Positions 18,387-26,361 of a DNA stretch of 64,000 bases are shown piece by piece. The stretch spans positions 3,224,001-3,288,000 of the forward strand of contig NZ_CP080647.1 in the NCBI RefSeq assembly GCF_019599145.1, in the 5' to 3' direction. The notes under the pieces were generated by a model. That model made no database searches. It saw only the letters and a list, made by a program, of their open reading frames with translations, and had not been told where the DNA came from. The stretch comes from Streptomyces akebiae (GTDB lineage: Bacteria; Actinomycetota; Actinomycetes; Streptomycetales; Streptomycetaceae). Position numbers and translations under genes: made by a program. Every line of letters begins with the position of its first letter. Position 1 is the first letter of the stretch.

Positions 18387-18431
18387 GTCAACACCCGCAC
18401 CGGGCGAACCTCTTGGCAGTACCTTGAAACC

Positions 18432-19310
18432 GTGCCGGAGACTCACCCCACCGTCCTCGTCCTGACCGCGCTCGCGCTGGAGTACGCCGCTGTGCGTCCC
18501 CACATCGAGGACCGGGAGGAGCTCGTCCACCCTGACAACGCCGGAGCCCGAGTGGAGCGGGGCAGGCTCTCCGGCACCGACTGGTACCTCGCCCTCGCCG
18601 AACTGGGCGAGGGCAACAGCAACGCGGCCGCGCTCACCACGCAGATCATCGGCTGGCTGAAGCCGGAGGCGGTGCTGTTCGTAGGCGTCGCGGGCAGCCT
18701 CAAGGCCGACATCGGCATCGGGGACGTCGTGGTCGGCACGAGGGTGTACGGCATCCACGGTGGCAAGCAGACGGAGAACGGCTTCCAGGTCCGTCCCGAG
18801 GCCTGGCCGGTCTCGTACGCGCTGGAGAGCGCGGCGCGTTCCGCGGTGCGGGACATGGACGGCGTACGGGCGCACTTCAAGCCGATCGCCTCCGGTGACG
18901 TGGTCCTGGCCGATGCCGAGTCGAAGATCGCCCAGCATCTGCGCGAGAACTACAACGACGCCGCGGCGATCGAGATGGAGGGTGCGGGCACGTTGCGCGC
19001 CGCCCACCTGAACGGCCAGCTGCACGCGCTGGTGCTCCGGGGCATCAGCGACCACGCCGACGCCGCCAAGCACGAGGCCGACGCGACGGGTTCGCAGGAG
19101 CGGGCCGCCGCCCAGGCGGCCTCGGTGGCGGTGGCGACGCTTCGGAAGCACCGGCCGCGCGGGGGCCGCGACGGCTCCTCCGACACCGAGGAGGGACCCC
19201 AACGGGTCGACGGGGACGGCGGAGCCTCGTACGGAGGCGACCACATCGACCTCCGGGGCGGCCCCTTCCACGGACCCGTCATCGGCAAACAGCTCGGACA
19301 CCGGCCGTAG
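18432..19310 (+). CDS. PNP_UDP-type nucleosidase, N-terminal part of a split nucleosidase-STAND-TPR protein
   Basis: GTG 18432 lies 6 nt after TACCTT, a probable leaderless start. The first about 230 aa form a 5'-methylthioadenosine/S-adenosylhomocysteine nucleosidase-like domain: VLTALALEYAAV, the ligand loop VGVAGSLKADIGIGDVVV, and AIEMEGAGTLRAA plus GISDHAD near the active site. Residues about 265-285 are GDHIDLRGGPFHGPVIGK, a linker of a type I recall from actinobacterial STAND conflict proteins. The frame then stops at TAG 19308-19310, whereas the +1 frame continues without interruption into an NB-ARC-TPR protein that has no usable start of its own. The two were probably one protein; the domain would be the nucleotide- or nucleoside-cleaving effector. 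Confidence 0.8.
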   Translation: MPETHPTVLVLTALALEYAAVRPHIEDREELVHPDNAGARVERGRLSGTDWYLALAELGEGNSNAAALTTQIIGWLKPEAVLFVGVAGSLKADIGIGDVVVGTRVYGIHGGKQTENGFQVRPEAWPVSYALESAARSAVRDMDGVRAHFKPIASGDVVLADAESKIAQHLRENYNDAAAIEMEGAGTLRAAHLNGQLHALVLRGISDHADAAKHEADATGSQERAAAQAASVAVATLRKHRPRGGRDGSSDTEEGPQRVDGDGGASYGGDHIDLRGGPFHGPVIGKQLGHRP

Positions 19311-21384
19311 CGGCACGCTCCACGGTCCGGTCCCGGTCGCGACCACCACCCTCCCGCCCCGCCCTCCCGGCTTCACCGGCCGCACGGCGGATCTGGACCG
19401 CCTGCTCCCCCATCTGGCCCCCACCTCGGACGAGAGCGCCCCGCTGCTCTTGGCCGTCACCGGCATGGGCGGCGTCGGCAAGACGGCCCTCGCGTTGGAG
19501 TCGGCGCACCGGGCACGGGCCGAGGGTTGGTTCCCCGGCGGGTTCCTCTTCGTCGACCTGCGCGGCTACGACGACGACCCGGCCACCGCCGACCAGGCCG
19601 TCGTGGCCCTGCTCGACGCGCTGGGCGTACGCGGCTCTGATCTGCCACCGACGACGGCACGCCAGTACGACACCTTCCGCACGCTCCTCGCCCAGCGGCA
19701 CGACCGCACGCTGCTGATCCTGGACAACGCCTCGGACCCGTCCCAGTACCTCCCCCTGCTCCCCGGCACGGATCACCACCGGGTGCTGATCACGTCCCGG
19801 GAGCGCCCGGACGCGCTCCCGGTACGCGTCATCGCACTCGAAGCGCTCGACCCCGACGAGTCCGCCGCGCTGATCACCCGCGCCCTGCACTACGCCGACG
19901 AACGCGACGACCGCCCGACTCGTGAACCGGACGCCCTCCACGAACTCACCGCCCTCTGCGGCCACTTGCCCCTCGCACTCCAGATCGCGGCGGCGACGCT
20001 ACGCCGACGCCGCCACCGACACGAGGGAATCGCGTCGCTGGTGGAGGAGATCAGGGCTGCCGGGGACCCGACGACCGCACTCGACAACGGCAGTCCCGGG
20101 ACGGACCTGTACGGGCGCTCGCTGGTCCTGCGGCCGGTGCTGGAGACCTCGTACCACCGACTGCGGGAGGACCGGGCCCGGTTGCTGCGCCTGTTGTCCC
20201 TCGCTCCCGACTCGGAGACGACCACGGAGGCGGTGGCCGCGCTGGCCGACGCGGACACGACCTCCGTGCTCGCCCCGTTGGAGTACCTGGCCGCCGCCCA
20301 CCTGGTCACACCGGTCCGGGACGACCGGGCGCAGGGCTCGATGCCGCGGTGGCGGTTGCACGACCTGGTGCGGGCGTACGGCATGAGTGTGGTGGCGGGG
20401 GACGCGGGGTTGCGGAGGGAGGGGGAGGCCGCGCGGCAGCGGGTGCTCGCGTTATACGTGCGGTGGGCTGACGCGGCGACTCACCGGCTGCGCCGGGTTG
20501 CCGGCGGGCAGGACTCGCAGGGCCGGTTCGTGACCCGGCAGAAAGCGCTGGAATGGCTGGACCGCGAGCGCGCGGGGCTGGTGGCGGCAGTGCGGTGGGC
20601 GGCAGAGGAACCTTTCACGGCGGCAGCGGTGGAACTGGCCTCCCACCTGGCGATGTACCTGGAGTGGCGGCGCTTCTTCGACGACTGGATCACCGTGGCC
20701 GGTATCGCGCGGAGTGCCGCCCACCGGTCCGGTGACCGCATCGCTGAGGCCCGCGCGTGGGACCACCTGGGTATCGCCATGCGGGACACGGGTCGGGCGA
20801 AGGAGGCGGTTGACGCCCACACCCGTGCCCTCGCCCTGTTCAGGACCAGCGGTGGCCACGCCGGTGAGGCCCGCTCCTGGAACAACCTCGGCCTCGCCCT
20901 GCTGTCGGCACGTCGGCTCAAGGAGGCCGCCTCCGCCCACACTCAGGCCCTCGAACTGTTCCGGGCCGTCGGCGACCGTCTCGGCGAAGCCGACGCGTGG
21001 GGCAGCCTCGGTATCTCTCTGGGGGCGGCGGGGCGGCCGGAGGAGGCGCTCACCGCCCTCGCCCGCGCCCGCGACCTGTACCAGGCCGTCGGGGACCGTC
21101 TCGGCGAAGCCAACGCGTGGGCCAACCTCGCCTTCGCCCAGAGGGACGCGCGCCGGATGAACGAGGCGATCGAGGCATACGGCAGATCCCTGGAGATTTT
21201 CGAGGAGTTCGAGAACTGGTACGGGGCCGGTCAGACCCTCGAACACCTGGCCATGATCCACGAGGCGGTCGGCGCGCGGGACCAGGCCCGCGCCCACTAC
21301 CTCCGAGCCTGCGACGCCTTCACCCTCGCCGACGCACCCGATCGGGCCACCCGCGCCCGAGCCGCCGCGGCAGCCCTGGCGTAG
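19309..21384 (+). CDS. STAND (NB-ARC) ATPase with C-terminal TPRs, read only through a +1 frameshift
   Basis: The frame is open from upstream of the nucleosidase stop and continues as SGTLHGPVPVATTTLPP, then PPGFTGRTADLDRLL, the usual lead-in to a STAND NTPase. Walker A is GMGGVGKTALALE, Walker B LLILDNASD, sensor LITSRERPD and GLPL-like GHLPLALQIAA; a winged-helix region follows, then about six TPRs from about 20730 to 21330 (for example ARSWNNLGLALLSARRLKEAA). There is no ATG or GTG in frame before the P-loop; TTG 19450 sits inside the first beta strand without a ribosome-binding site. Slippage at CCG-TAG-C (19305-19311) would give a 983-aa fusion. Codon 20452-20454 is TTA, so translation should need the bldA tRNA. 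The family senses invasion by repeats and activates an effector. Confidence 0.75.
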   Translation, partial: SGTLHGPVPVATTTLPPRPPGFTGRTADLDRLLPHLAPTSDESAPLLLAVTGMGGVGKTALALESAHRARAEGWFPGGFLFVDLRGYDDDPATADQAVVALLDALGVRGSDLPPTTARQYDTFRTLLAQRHDRTLLILDNASDPSQYLPLLPGTDHHRVLITSRERPDALPVRVIALEALDPDESAALITRALHYADERDDRPTREPDALHELTALCGHLPLALQIAAATLRRRRHRHEGIASLVEEIRAAGDPTTALDNGSPGTDLYGRSLVLRPVLETSYHRLREDRARLLRLLSLAPDSETTTEAVAALADADTTSVLAPLEYLAAAHLVTPVRDDRAQGSMPRWRLHDLVRAYGMSVVAGDAGLRREGEAARQRVLALYVRWADAATHRLRRVAGGQDSQGRFVTRQKALEWLDRERAGLVAAVRWAAEEPFTAAAVELASHLAMYLEWRRFFDDWITVAGIARSAAHRSGDRIAEARAWDHLGIAMRDTGRAKEAVDAHTRALALFRTSGGHAGEARSWNNLGLALLSARRLKEAASAHTQALELFRAVGDRLGEADAWGSLGISLGAAGRPEEALTALARARDLYQAVGDRLGEANAWANLAFAQRDARRMNEAIEAYGRSLEIFEEFENWYGAGQTLEHLAMIHEAVGARDQARAHYLRACDAFTLADAPDRATRARAAAAALA

Positions 21385-21390
21385 CCGCCG

Positions 21391-21852
21391 TCACGCCTCC
21401 TGCTCCGGCCCACCCAACTTCCCAGCCCGGAACGGCTCCACCCCCACCACCCGCCGCACCCGCACCGCCTCGATCAGGATCATCAGGCGCCGCTCCCCGG
21501 GCAGGAGCCATGGATACCGCTCCTCCCCGATGTACTTCCGCGTGAGCCGGTCCATGGCCCGTTCCGCCTCCTCCCCCTCCACGAAGCGCACCACCCGTCC
21601 CCGGATCTCCGCCCGGTCGTAGGGGTTCTCGGTATCGATGTGGGACAGGGAGACGCTCGGGTTGCGCCGCAGGTTCTCCTCCTTCACCCGCCCCACAGAG
21701 GTGTTGACCATGACGTACTCGACCCCCGCGTCCTCCTCGATGTCCACCCACATGGGGGACACCTGAGGCGCCCCGTCCGGCCCGACCGTCGCCAAGTGCC
21801 AGAAATTCGGCGCCAGTAGGCGCTCACGTATGTGCCCGTCCAGCTTCGTCAT
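21391..21852 (-). CDS. PPOX-class (pyridoxamine-phosphate-oxidase-like) F420- or flavin-dependent protein
   Basis: ATG 21852 has AGGGA about 6 nt upstream; the product is 153 aa. It shows the split-barrel pattern NFWHLATVGPDGAPQVSPMWVD, VMVNTSVGRVKEENLRRNP and VSLSHIDTENPYDRAEIRGRV typical of small PPOX proteins, many of which bind F420 and reduce unsaturated substrates. An upstream in-frame GTG (21879) is possible. The gene converges on the STAND gene with a 6-bp gap and no terminator. The physiological substrate is unknown. Confidence 0.85.
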   Translation of the reverse strand: MTKLDGHIRERLLAPNFWHLATVGPDGAPQVSPMWVDIEEDAGVEYVMVNTSVGRVKEENLRRNPSVSLSHIDTENPYDRAEIRGRVVRFVEGEEAERAMDRLTRKYIGEERYPWLLPGERRLMILIEAVRVRRVVGVEPFRAGKLGGPEQEA

Positions 21853-21974
21853 GCCGTCATCCCTACCCAGGCCGTCCACGCATCCGCACCCGGGCCCCAG
21901 GCTCCCAGGGCCGCCCCTCGATCCCCAGGAGTCACAGGCTTCTCACCACCCGTAGCTTCCTACAATCCGTGTTT

Positions 21975-22820
21975 GTGGCCGAACAGCCCGTAGTCACCGC
22001 AGCCCCGCGCCCCTACGTTGTGCGCGTGCACCGACGCTCAGCCCACGAACGGCAGCCCCAGCACCCCTACCCGCACCCGCACTCGAACCCGCGGCCATAC
22101 GCGCACGCGGACACGGACCCCCAAGCCGCCGCCCCCGCCCCGCCCTTCAACGCCCCGGCCGCCCGCCAACTACGCGTGGCGCTGGGCATGGGGCCCGAAC
22201 ACGTCGCCTACGGAATGCGGTCCTCGTACGGCCTCCCGTACGTCACCCCGGACCTGGTCGCCGCCTGGGAAGGCGGCGCCGTCTCCCCCACCGGCCCCGA
22301 ACTCAGCGCGCTCGCGGGGGTGTTGTGGTGCTCGGTCGGTGAACTCGTCACCGCTCCCAGGACCCTGCGCGAGCACCGCACGGCGCAGGGGATCGCCGCC
22401 GAGGACGTCGCCCGCGCGGTCGGCCTCGAACTCTCCTCGTACCTGGGGATGGAGGAGACCGGGGAATGGCGCGGCACCGACCGTCAGTCCGCCGCCCTCG
22501 CCACCGTGCTCGACCTTTCGCTGCCCGAACTCACCACCGTGACGGGGCGCGAGACGAAACTCAGGGAGCTGCTCCACAGCGCGGTCACCACCCGCTGGCA
22601 GGCACACGTCCGACCGATCACCAAGATGCTCGCCCTCGACCGGCATCTCCTGGAAGACGTCCTCCAGGAGATGCACACCGACTACCAGGGCCTGATGACC
22701 GCCACCCTCACCTGGGCCAACGGCACCGCCGCGACCGACTCGGGCGACGCCGGCCGCGACTACCTCGACCGGATCACCGACCACTTCTGGTCACTGGTCC
22801 GGCGAACGGCCCCCTACTGA
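21975..22820 (+). CDS. HTH (XRE-like) DNA-binding protein
   Basis: GTG 21975 lies 8 nt after TACAAT (21961-21966), suggesting a leaderless or near-leaderless mRNA; GTG 21969 and 22020 are alternatives. The 281-aa protein has a disordered His/Pro/Ala-rich N-terminus (to about 50) and two HTH-like helical units: AARQLRVALGMGPEHVAYGM and LREHRTAQGIAAEDVARAVG. The C-terminal about 85 aa are helical and unassigned. Two tandem XRE domains suggest a specific regulator; its target may include the convergent pfkA gene or a distant locus (no evidence for either). Confidence 0.75.
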   Translation: MAEQPVVTAAPRPYVVRVHRRSAHERQPQHPYPHPHSNPRPYAHADTDPQAAAPAPPFNAPAARQLRVALGMGPEHVAYGMRSSYGLPYVTPDLVAAWEGGAVSPTGPELSALAGVLWCSVGELVTAPRTLREHRTAQGIAAEDVARAVGLELSSYLGMEETGEWRGTDRQSAALATVLDLSLPELTTVTGRETKLRELLHSAVTTRWQAHVRPITKMLALDRHLLEDVLQEMHTDYQGLMTATLTWANGTAATDSGDAGRDYLDRITDHFWSLVRRTAPY

Positions 22821-22885
22821 CCCCGGCCCGCCACACCCGCCGCACCGCAAGTGGAAAGACCTGGCGCCGCGGCCCCGGGGGACCC

Positions 22886-23911
22886 CTAGAACACCGACTC
22901 CGCCTCGTCCATCCGGTCCTTCGGCACCGTCTTCAGTTCGGTCACCGCCTCCGCCAGCGGCACCATCAGCACCTCGGTGCCGCGCAGGGCGGTCATGCGG
23001 CCGTAGTCGGACCGGTGCGCGGCCTCGACCGCGTGCCAGCCGAAGCGCGTGGCGAGCACCCTGTCGTACGCGGTCGGGGTGCCGCCGCGCTGGACATGAC
23101 CGAGGATGACCGGCTTGGCCTCCTTGCCGAGGCGGCGCTCCAGCTCGTACGCGAGCGCCGTGCCGATGCCCTGGAAGCGCTCGTGGCCGAACTGGTCGAT
23201 CTCGCCGTGGCCGTAGTCCATGGAACCCTCAACCGGGTGCGCGCCCTCGGCGACGCAGATGACCGCGAACTTCTTGCCCCGCGAGAAGCGCTCCTCCACC
23301 ATCTTCACCAGGCCGGCGGGGTCGAAGGCCCGCTCGGGCAGACAGATGCCGTGCGCGCCCGCCGCCATCCCCGACTCCAGGGCGATCCAGCCCGCGTGCC
23401 TGCCCATGACCTCGACCACCATCACCCGCTGATGGGACTCGGCGGTGGTCTTCAGGCGGTCCATCGCCTCGGTGGCGACACCGACGGCCGTGTCGAAACC
23501 GAACGTGCGATCGGTCGACGAGATGTCGTTGTCGATGGTCTTCGGGACACCGACCACCGGAAGGCCCGCGTCGCTGAGCATCCGCGCCGCCGTCAGCGTG
23601 CCCTCGCCGCCGATCGGGATCAGTACGTCGATACCGAACCGGTGGGCCATGTCCTGGGCGTTCTCGCAGGCCTCGCGCAGACGGTCGCGCTGGAGGCGGG
23701 AGGAGCCGAGAATCGTGCCGCCACGGGCCAGGATGCCGCTGACGGACTCCAGGTCGAGGGTGCGGTAGCGGCCGTCGAGGAGACCCGCGTAGCCGTCCTC
23801 GAAGCCGATGACCTCGTCGCCGTAGTGGGCGACCGCTCGGTGCACGACCGACCGGATCACTGCGTTCAGGCCCGGACAGTCGCCGCCTGCGGTGAGAACT
23901 CCGATACGCAT
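22886..23911 (-). CDS. pfkA: 6-phosphofructokinase
   Basis: The 341-aa protein has the PFK signatures GGDCPGLNAVIR (9-20), GGEGT (101-105), PKTIDND (123-129) and MGRHAGWIA. It catalyses ATP-dependent phosphorylation of fructose-6-phosphate in glycolysis. Residue 104 is Gly, as in ATP enzymes, whereas 124 is Lys, as in PPi enzymes; this mixed set is known for ATP-dependent actinobacterial PFKs. Residue 103 is Glu where most have Asp. The ATG follows AGGAG at a 10-nt gap, and three more AGGAC motifs occur upstream at 9-nt intervals. Its neighbours pta, ackA and pyk make a central-carbon cluster. Confidence 0.93.
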   Translation of the reverse strand: MRIGVLTAGGDCPGLNAVIRSVVHRAVAHYGDEVIGFEDGYAGLLDGRYRTLDLESVSGILARGGTILGSSRLQRDRLREACENAQDMAHRFGIDVLIPIGGEGTLTAARMLSDAGLPVVGVPKTIDNDISSTDRTFGFDTAVGVATEAMDRLKTTAESHQRVMVVEVMGRHAGWIALESGMAAGAHGICLPERAFDPAGLVKMVEERFSRGKKFAVICVAEGAHPVEGSMDYGHGEIDQFGHERFQGIGTALAYELERRLGKEAKPVILGHVQRGGTPTAYDRVLATRFGWHAVEAAHRSDYGRMTALRGTEVLMVPLAEAVTELKTVPKDRMDEAESVF

Positions 23912-23930
23912 CGTGCTGTGTCTCCTGCTC

Positions 23931-24159
23931 GTCCTGATCGTCCTGAGCGTCCTGAGTGTCCGGCTCGGTGCCGGTACTTATGAGCCAGTCCGATTGTTTC
24001 ACGGCCGACCGGGGGTCGCCGCGCCCCTCCCGCCCCACCCGGCACCCCTCCCCGTTGATGGGCGCCTTATCCATGGCCAGAGGTATTGTCAAGAGGGTTT
24101 CCGTCCGCCGCGACGGTGATTTCCGCCCCTCCCCTGCCGAACCTGCCGAACCTGCCGAA
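23931..24159. repeat. Two sets of 9-bp triplicate repeats in the pfkA-pta divergent region
   Basis: GTCCTGATC, GTCCTGAGC and GTCCTGAGT repeat every 9 bp from 23931 to 23957 next to pfkA; on the minus strand they give a series of AGGAC motifs leading to the pfkA ribosome-binding site. CCTGCCGAA is repeated three times exactly at 24133-24159, 32 bp before pta. The two repeats are unrelated in sequence. Their role is unknown. Confidence 0.75.
24064..24092 (-). promoter_or_regulatory. Candidate HrdB-type promoter for pfkA
   Basis: On the minus strand TTGACA (24092-24087) and TAAGGC (24069-24064) are separated by 17 bp. The -35 is perfect and the -10 is moderate. It would give a leader of about 145 nt including the AGGAC repeats. 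Confidence 0.35.
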
Positions 24160-24190
24160 ACAGTCGAACCACATGAAACGGAGAGCACAC

Positions 24191-26329
24191 GTGACGCGCA
24201 GCGTGTACGTGACCGGGATCGATCGCGGCGATGGCCGCCAGGTCGTCGAGCTGGGGGTGATGGAGCTCCTGACCCGCCAGGTCGACCGGGTGGGGGTGTT
24301 CCGGCCGCTGCTGCACCACGGACCGGACCGGCTCTTCGACCTGCTGCGCGCCCGCTACCGGCTCACCCAGGACCCGGCGACCGTGTACGGCATGGACTAC
24401 CACGAGGCGTCCACGCTCCAGGCCGAGCACGGCACGGACGAGCTGGTCTCCACCCTCGTCGACCGGTTCCACGCCGCCGCCCGCGACTACGACGTCGTCC
24501 TCGTCCTGGGCACCGACTTCGCGGACACGCAGTTCCCGGACGAGCTGTCGCTCAACGCCCGGCTCGCCAACGAGTTCGGAGCGTCCGTCATCCCGGTGGT
24601 CGGCGGGCGGAAGCAGACCGCCGAGTCGGTCGTGGCCGAGACGCACAACGCGTACCGCGCGTACGAGGGCCTCGGCTGCGACGTGCTCGCCATGGTCGTC
24701 AACCGGGTCACGCCCGCCGACCGCGGCGAGATAGCCGAGCGGCTCGGGGACTCGCGGCTGCCGCTGCCCGTGCCCTGCTACGTCCTGCCCGACGAGCCCG
24801 CGCTCTCCGCGCCGACCGTCGCCCAGATCACCCACGCCCTCGGCGGCAAGGTCCTCCTCGGTGACGACTCGGGCCTCGCCCGCGACGCGCTGAACTTCGT
24901 CTTCGGCGGTGCCATGCTGCCGAACTTCCTCAACGCCCTGACCCCGGGCTGTCTGGTCGTCACCCCCGGCGACCGCGCGGACCTCGTCGTCGGCGCCCTC
25001 GCCGCGCACAGCGCCGGCACCCCGCCGATCGCCGGTGTGGTGCTCACCCTGAACGAGCGGCCCAGCGACGAGATCCTCACGCTCGCCGCCCGCCTCGCCC
25101 CGGGCACCCCGGTCGTCGCCGTCGAGTCGGGCTCCTTCCTCACCGCCTCCGAACTGTTCTCCATGGAGGGCAAGTTGAGCGCGGTGACACCGCGCAAGGC
25201 GGAGACCGCGCTCGGGCTCTTCGAGCGGTACGTCGACACCGCCGAGCTGCGGGGCCGGGTCTCGGCGCCGAGCAGCGACCGGATCACTCCGATGATGTTC
25301 GAGCACACGCTCCTCGAACAGGCCCGCTCCGAGCGGCGCCGGGTGGTCCTGCCCGAGGGCACGGAGGACCGCGTCCTGCAAGCGGCCGAGGTCATCCTCC
25401 GCCGGAACGTCTGCGACCTGACCCTCCTCGGCCCCGTCGAGCAGATCCGCAAGAAGGCCGCCGACCTCGGCATCGACCTCGGCGACAGCATGCTGGTGGA
25501 CCCGGCGACCTCCGAGTGGCGGGACTCCTTCGCCGAGAAGTACGCCGAGTTCCGCGCCCACAAGAACGTCAGCCTGGAACTGGCGTACGACGTCGTCTCC
25601 GATGTGAACTACTTCGGCACGCTGATGGTCCAGGAGGGCCTCGCCGACGGCATGGTGTCGGGATCGGTGCACTCCACGGCCGCCACCATCCGGCCCGCCT
25701 TCGAGATCATCAAGACCAAGCCGGACGCGGGCATCGTCTCGTCCGTGTTCTTCATGTGCCTCGCCGACAGGGTGCTGGTGTACGGGGACTGCGCGGTGAA
25801 CCCGGACCCGAACGCCGAGCAGCTCGCCGACATCGCGATCCAGTCGGCCGCCACCGCACGGCGGTTCGGGGTGGAGCCGAGGATCGCGATGCTGTCGTAC
25901 TCCACGGGGACGTCCGGGTCGGGCGCCGACGTCGACAAGGTGCGCGAGGCCACCGGGATCGTGCGCTCCCGACGGCCCGACCTGCTGATCGAGGGGCCGA
26001 TCCAGTACGACGCCGCCGTGGAGCCGAGTGTCGCGGCGACCAAGCTGCCGGACTCCGAAGTCGCGGGCCAGGCAACGGTGTTGATCTTCCCGGACCTCAA
26101 CACCGGCAACAACACCTACAAGGCCGTACAGCGGTCGGCGGGCGCGCTCGCGGTCGGGCCGGTCCTCCAGGGGCTGCGCAAGCCGGTCAACGACCTGTCC
26201 CGGGGCGCGCTCGTGCAGGACATCGTCACCACGGTCGCCATCACGGCGATCCAGGCCCAGACGCCGGCGGCCGGGACCGCCGTGCCCCCGGCCCCGGCCA
26301 CCGCCGGCGCGACCGCCACCGCCCCGTGA
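24191..26329 (+). CDS. pta: Phosphate acetyltransferase, long form
   Basis: GTG 24191 is preceded by GGAGAG; the product is 712 aa. It has the long three-part layout: an N-terminal CobQ/DRTGG-like P-loop-derived region (VYVTGIDRGDGRQVVELG), a central DRTGG domain and the C-terminal PTA_PTB catalytic domain (RRVVLPEGTEDRVLQAAE, VVSDVNYFGTLMV, YSTGTSGSGADVDKV, FPDLNTGNNTYKAVQR). It interconverts acetyl-CoA and acetyl phosphate. The first P-loop is not canonical (DRGDGRQVV in place of GxxxxGKT). ackA follows directly, completing acetate overflow/assimilation. The C-terminal about 25 aa are a Pro/Ala-rich tail. Confidence 0.93.
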   Translation: MTRSVYVTGIDRGDGRQVVELGVMELLTRQVDRVGVFRPLLHHGPDRLFDLLRARYRLTQDPATVYGMDYHEASTLQAEHGTDELVSTLVDRFHAAARDYDVVLVLGTDFADTQFPDELSLNARLANEFGASVIPVVGGRKQTAESVVAETHNAYRAYEGLGCDVLAMVVNRVTPADRGEIAERLGDSRLPLPVPCYVLPDEPALSAPTVAQITHALGGKVLLGDDSGLARDALNFVFGGAMLPNFLNALTPGCLVVTPGDRADLVVGALAAHSAGTPPIAGVVLTLNERPSDEILTLAARLAPGTPVVAVESGSFLTASELFSMEGKLSAVTPRKAETALGLFERYVDTAELRGRVSAPSSDRITPMMFEHTLLEQARSERRRVVLPEGTEDRVLQAAEVILRRNVCDLTLLGPVEQIRKKAADLGIDLGDSMLVDPATSEWRDSFAEKYAEFRAHKNVSLELAYDVVSDVNYFGTLMVQEGLADGMVSGSVHSTAATIRPAFEIIKTKPDAGIVSSVFFMCLADRVLVYGDCAVNPDPNAEQLADIAIQSAATARRFGVEPRIAMLSYSTGTSGSGADVDKVREATGIVRSRRPDLLIEGPIQYDAAVEPSVAATKLPDSEVAGQATVLIFPDLNTGNNTYKAVQRSAGALAVGPVLQGLRKPVNDLSRGALVQDIVTTVAITAIQAQTPAAGTAVPPAPATAGATATAP

Positions 26330-26361
26330 CTCCCACCGACGACAGAAGGCACCCGACCACC

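Noticed and set aside
19450..21384. Independent STAND gene starting at TTG 19450
   Set aside because: The start would cut into the first beta strand of the P-loop domain, has no ribosome-binding site, and the conserved lead-in PPGFTGR lies upstream in the same open frame.
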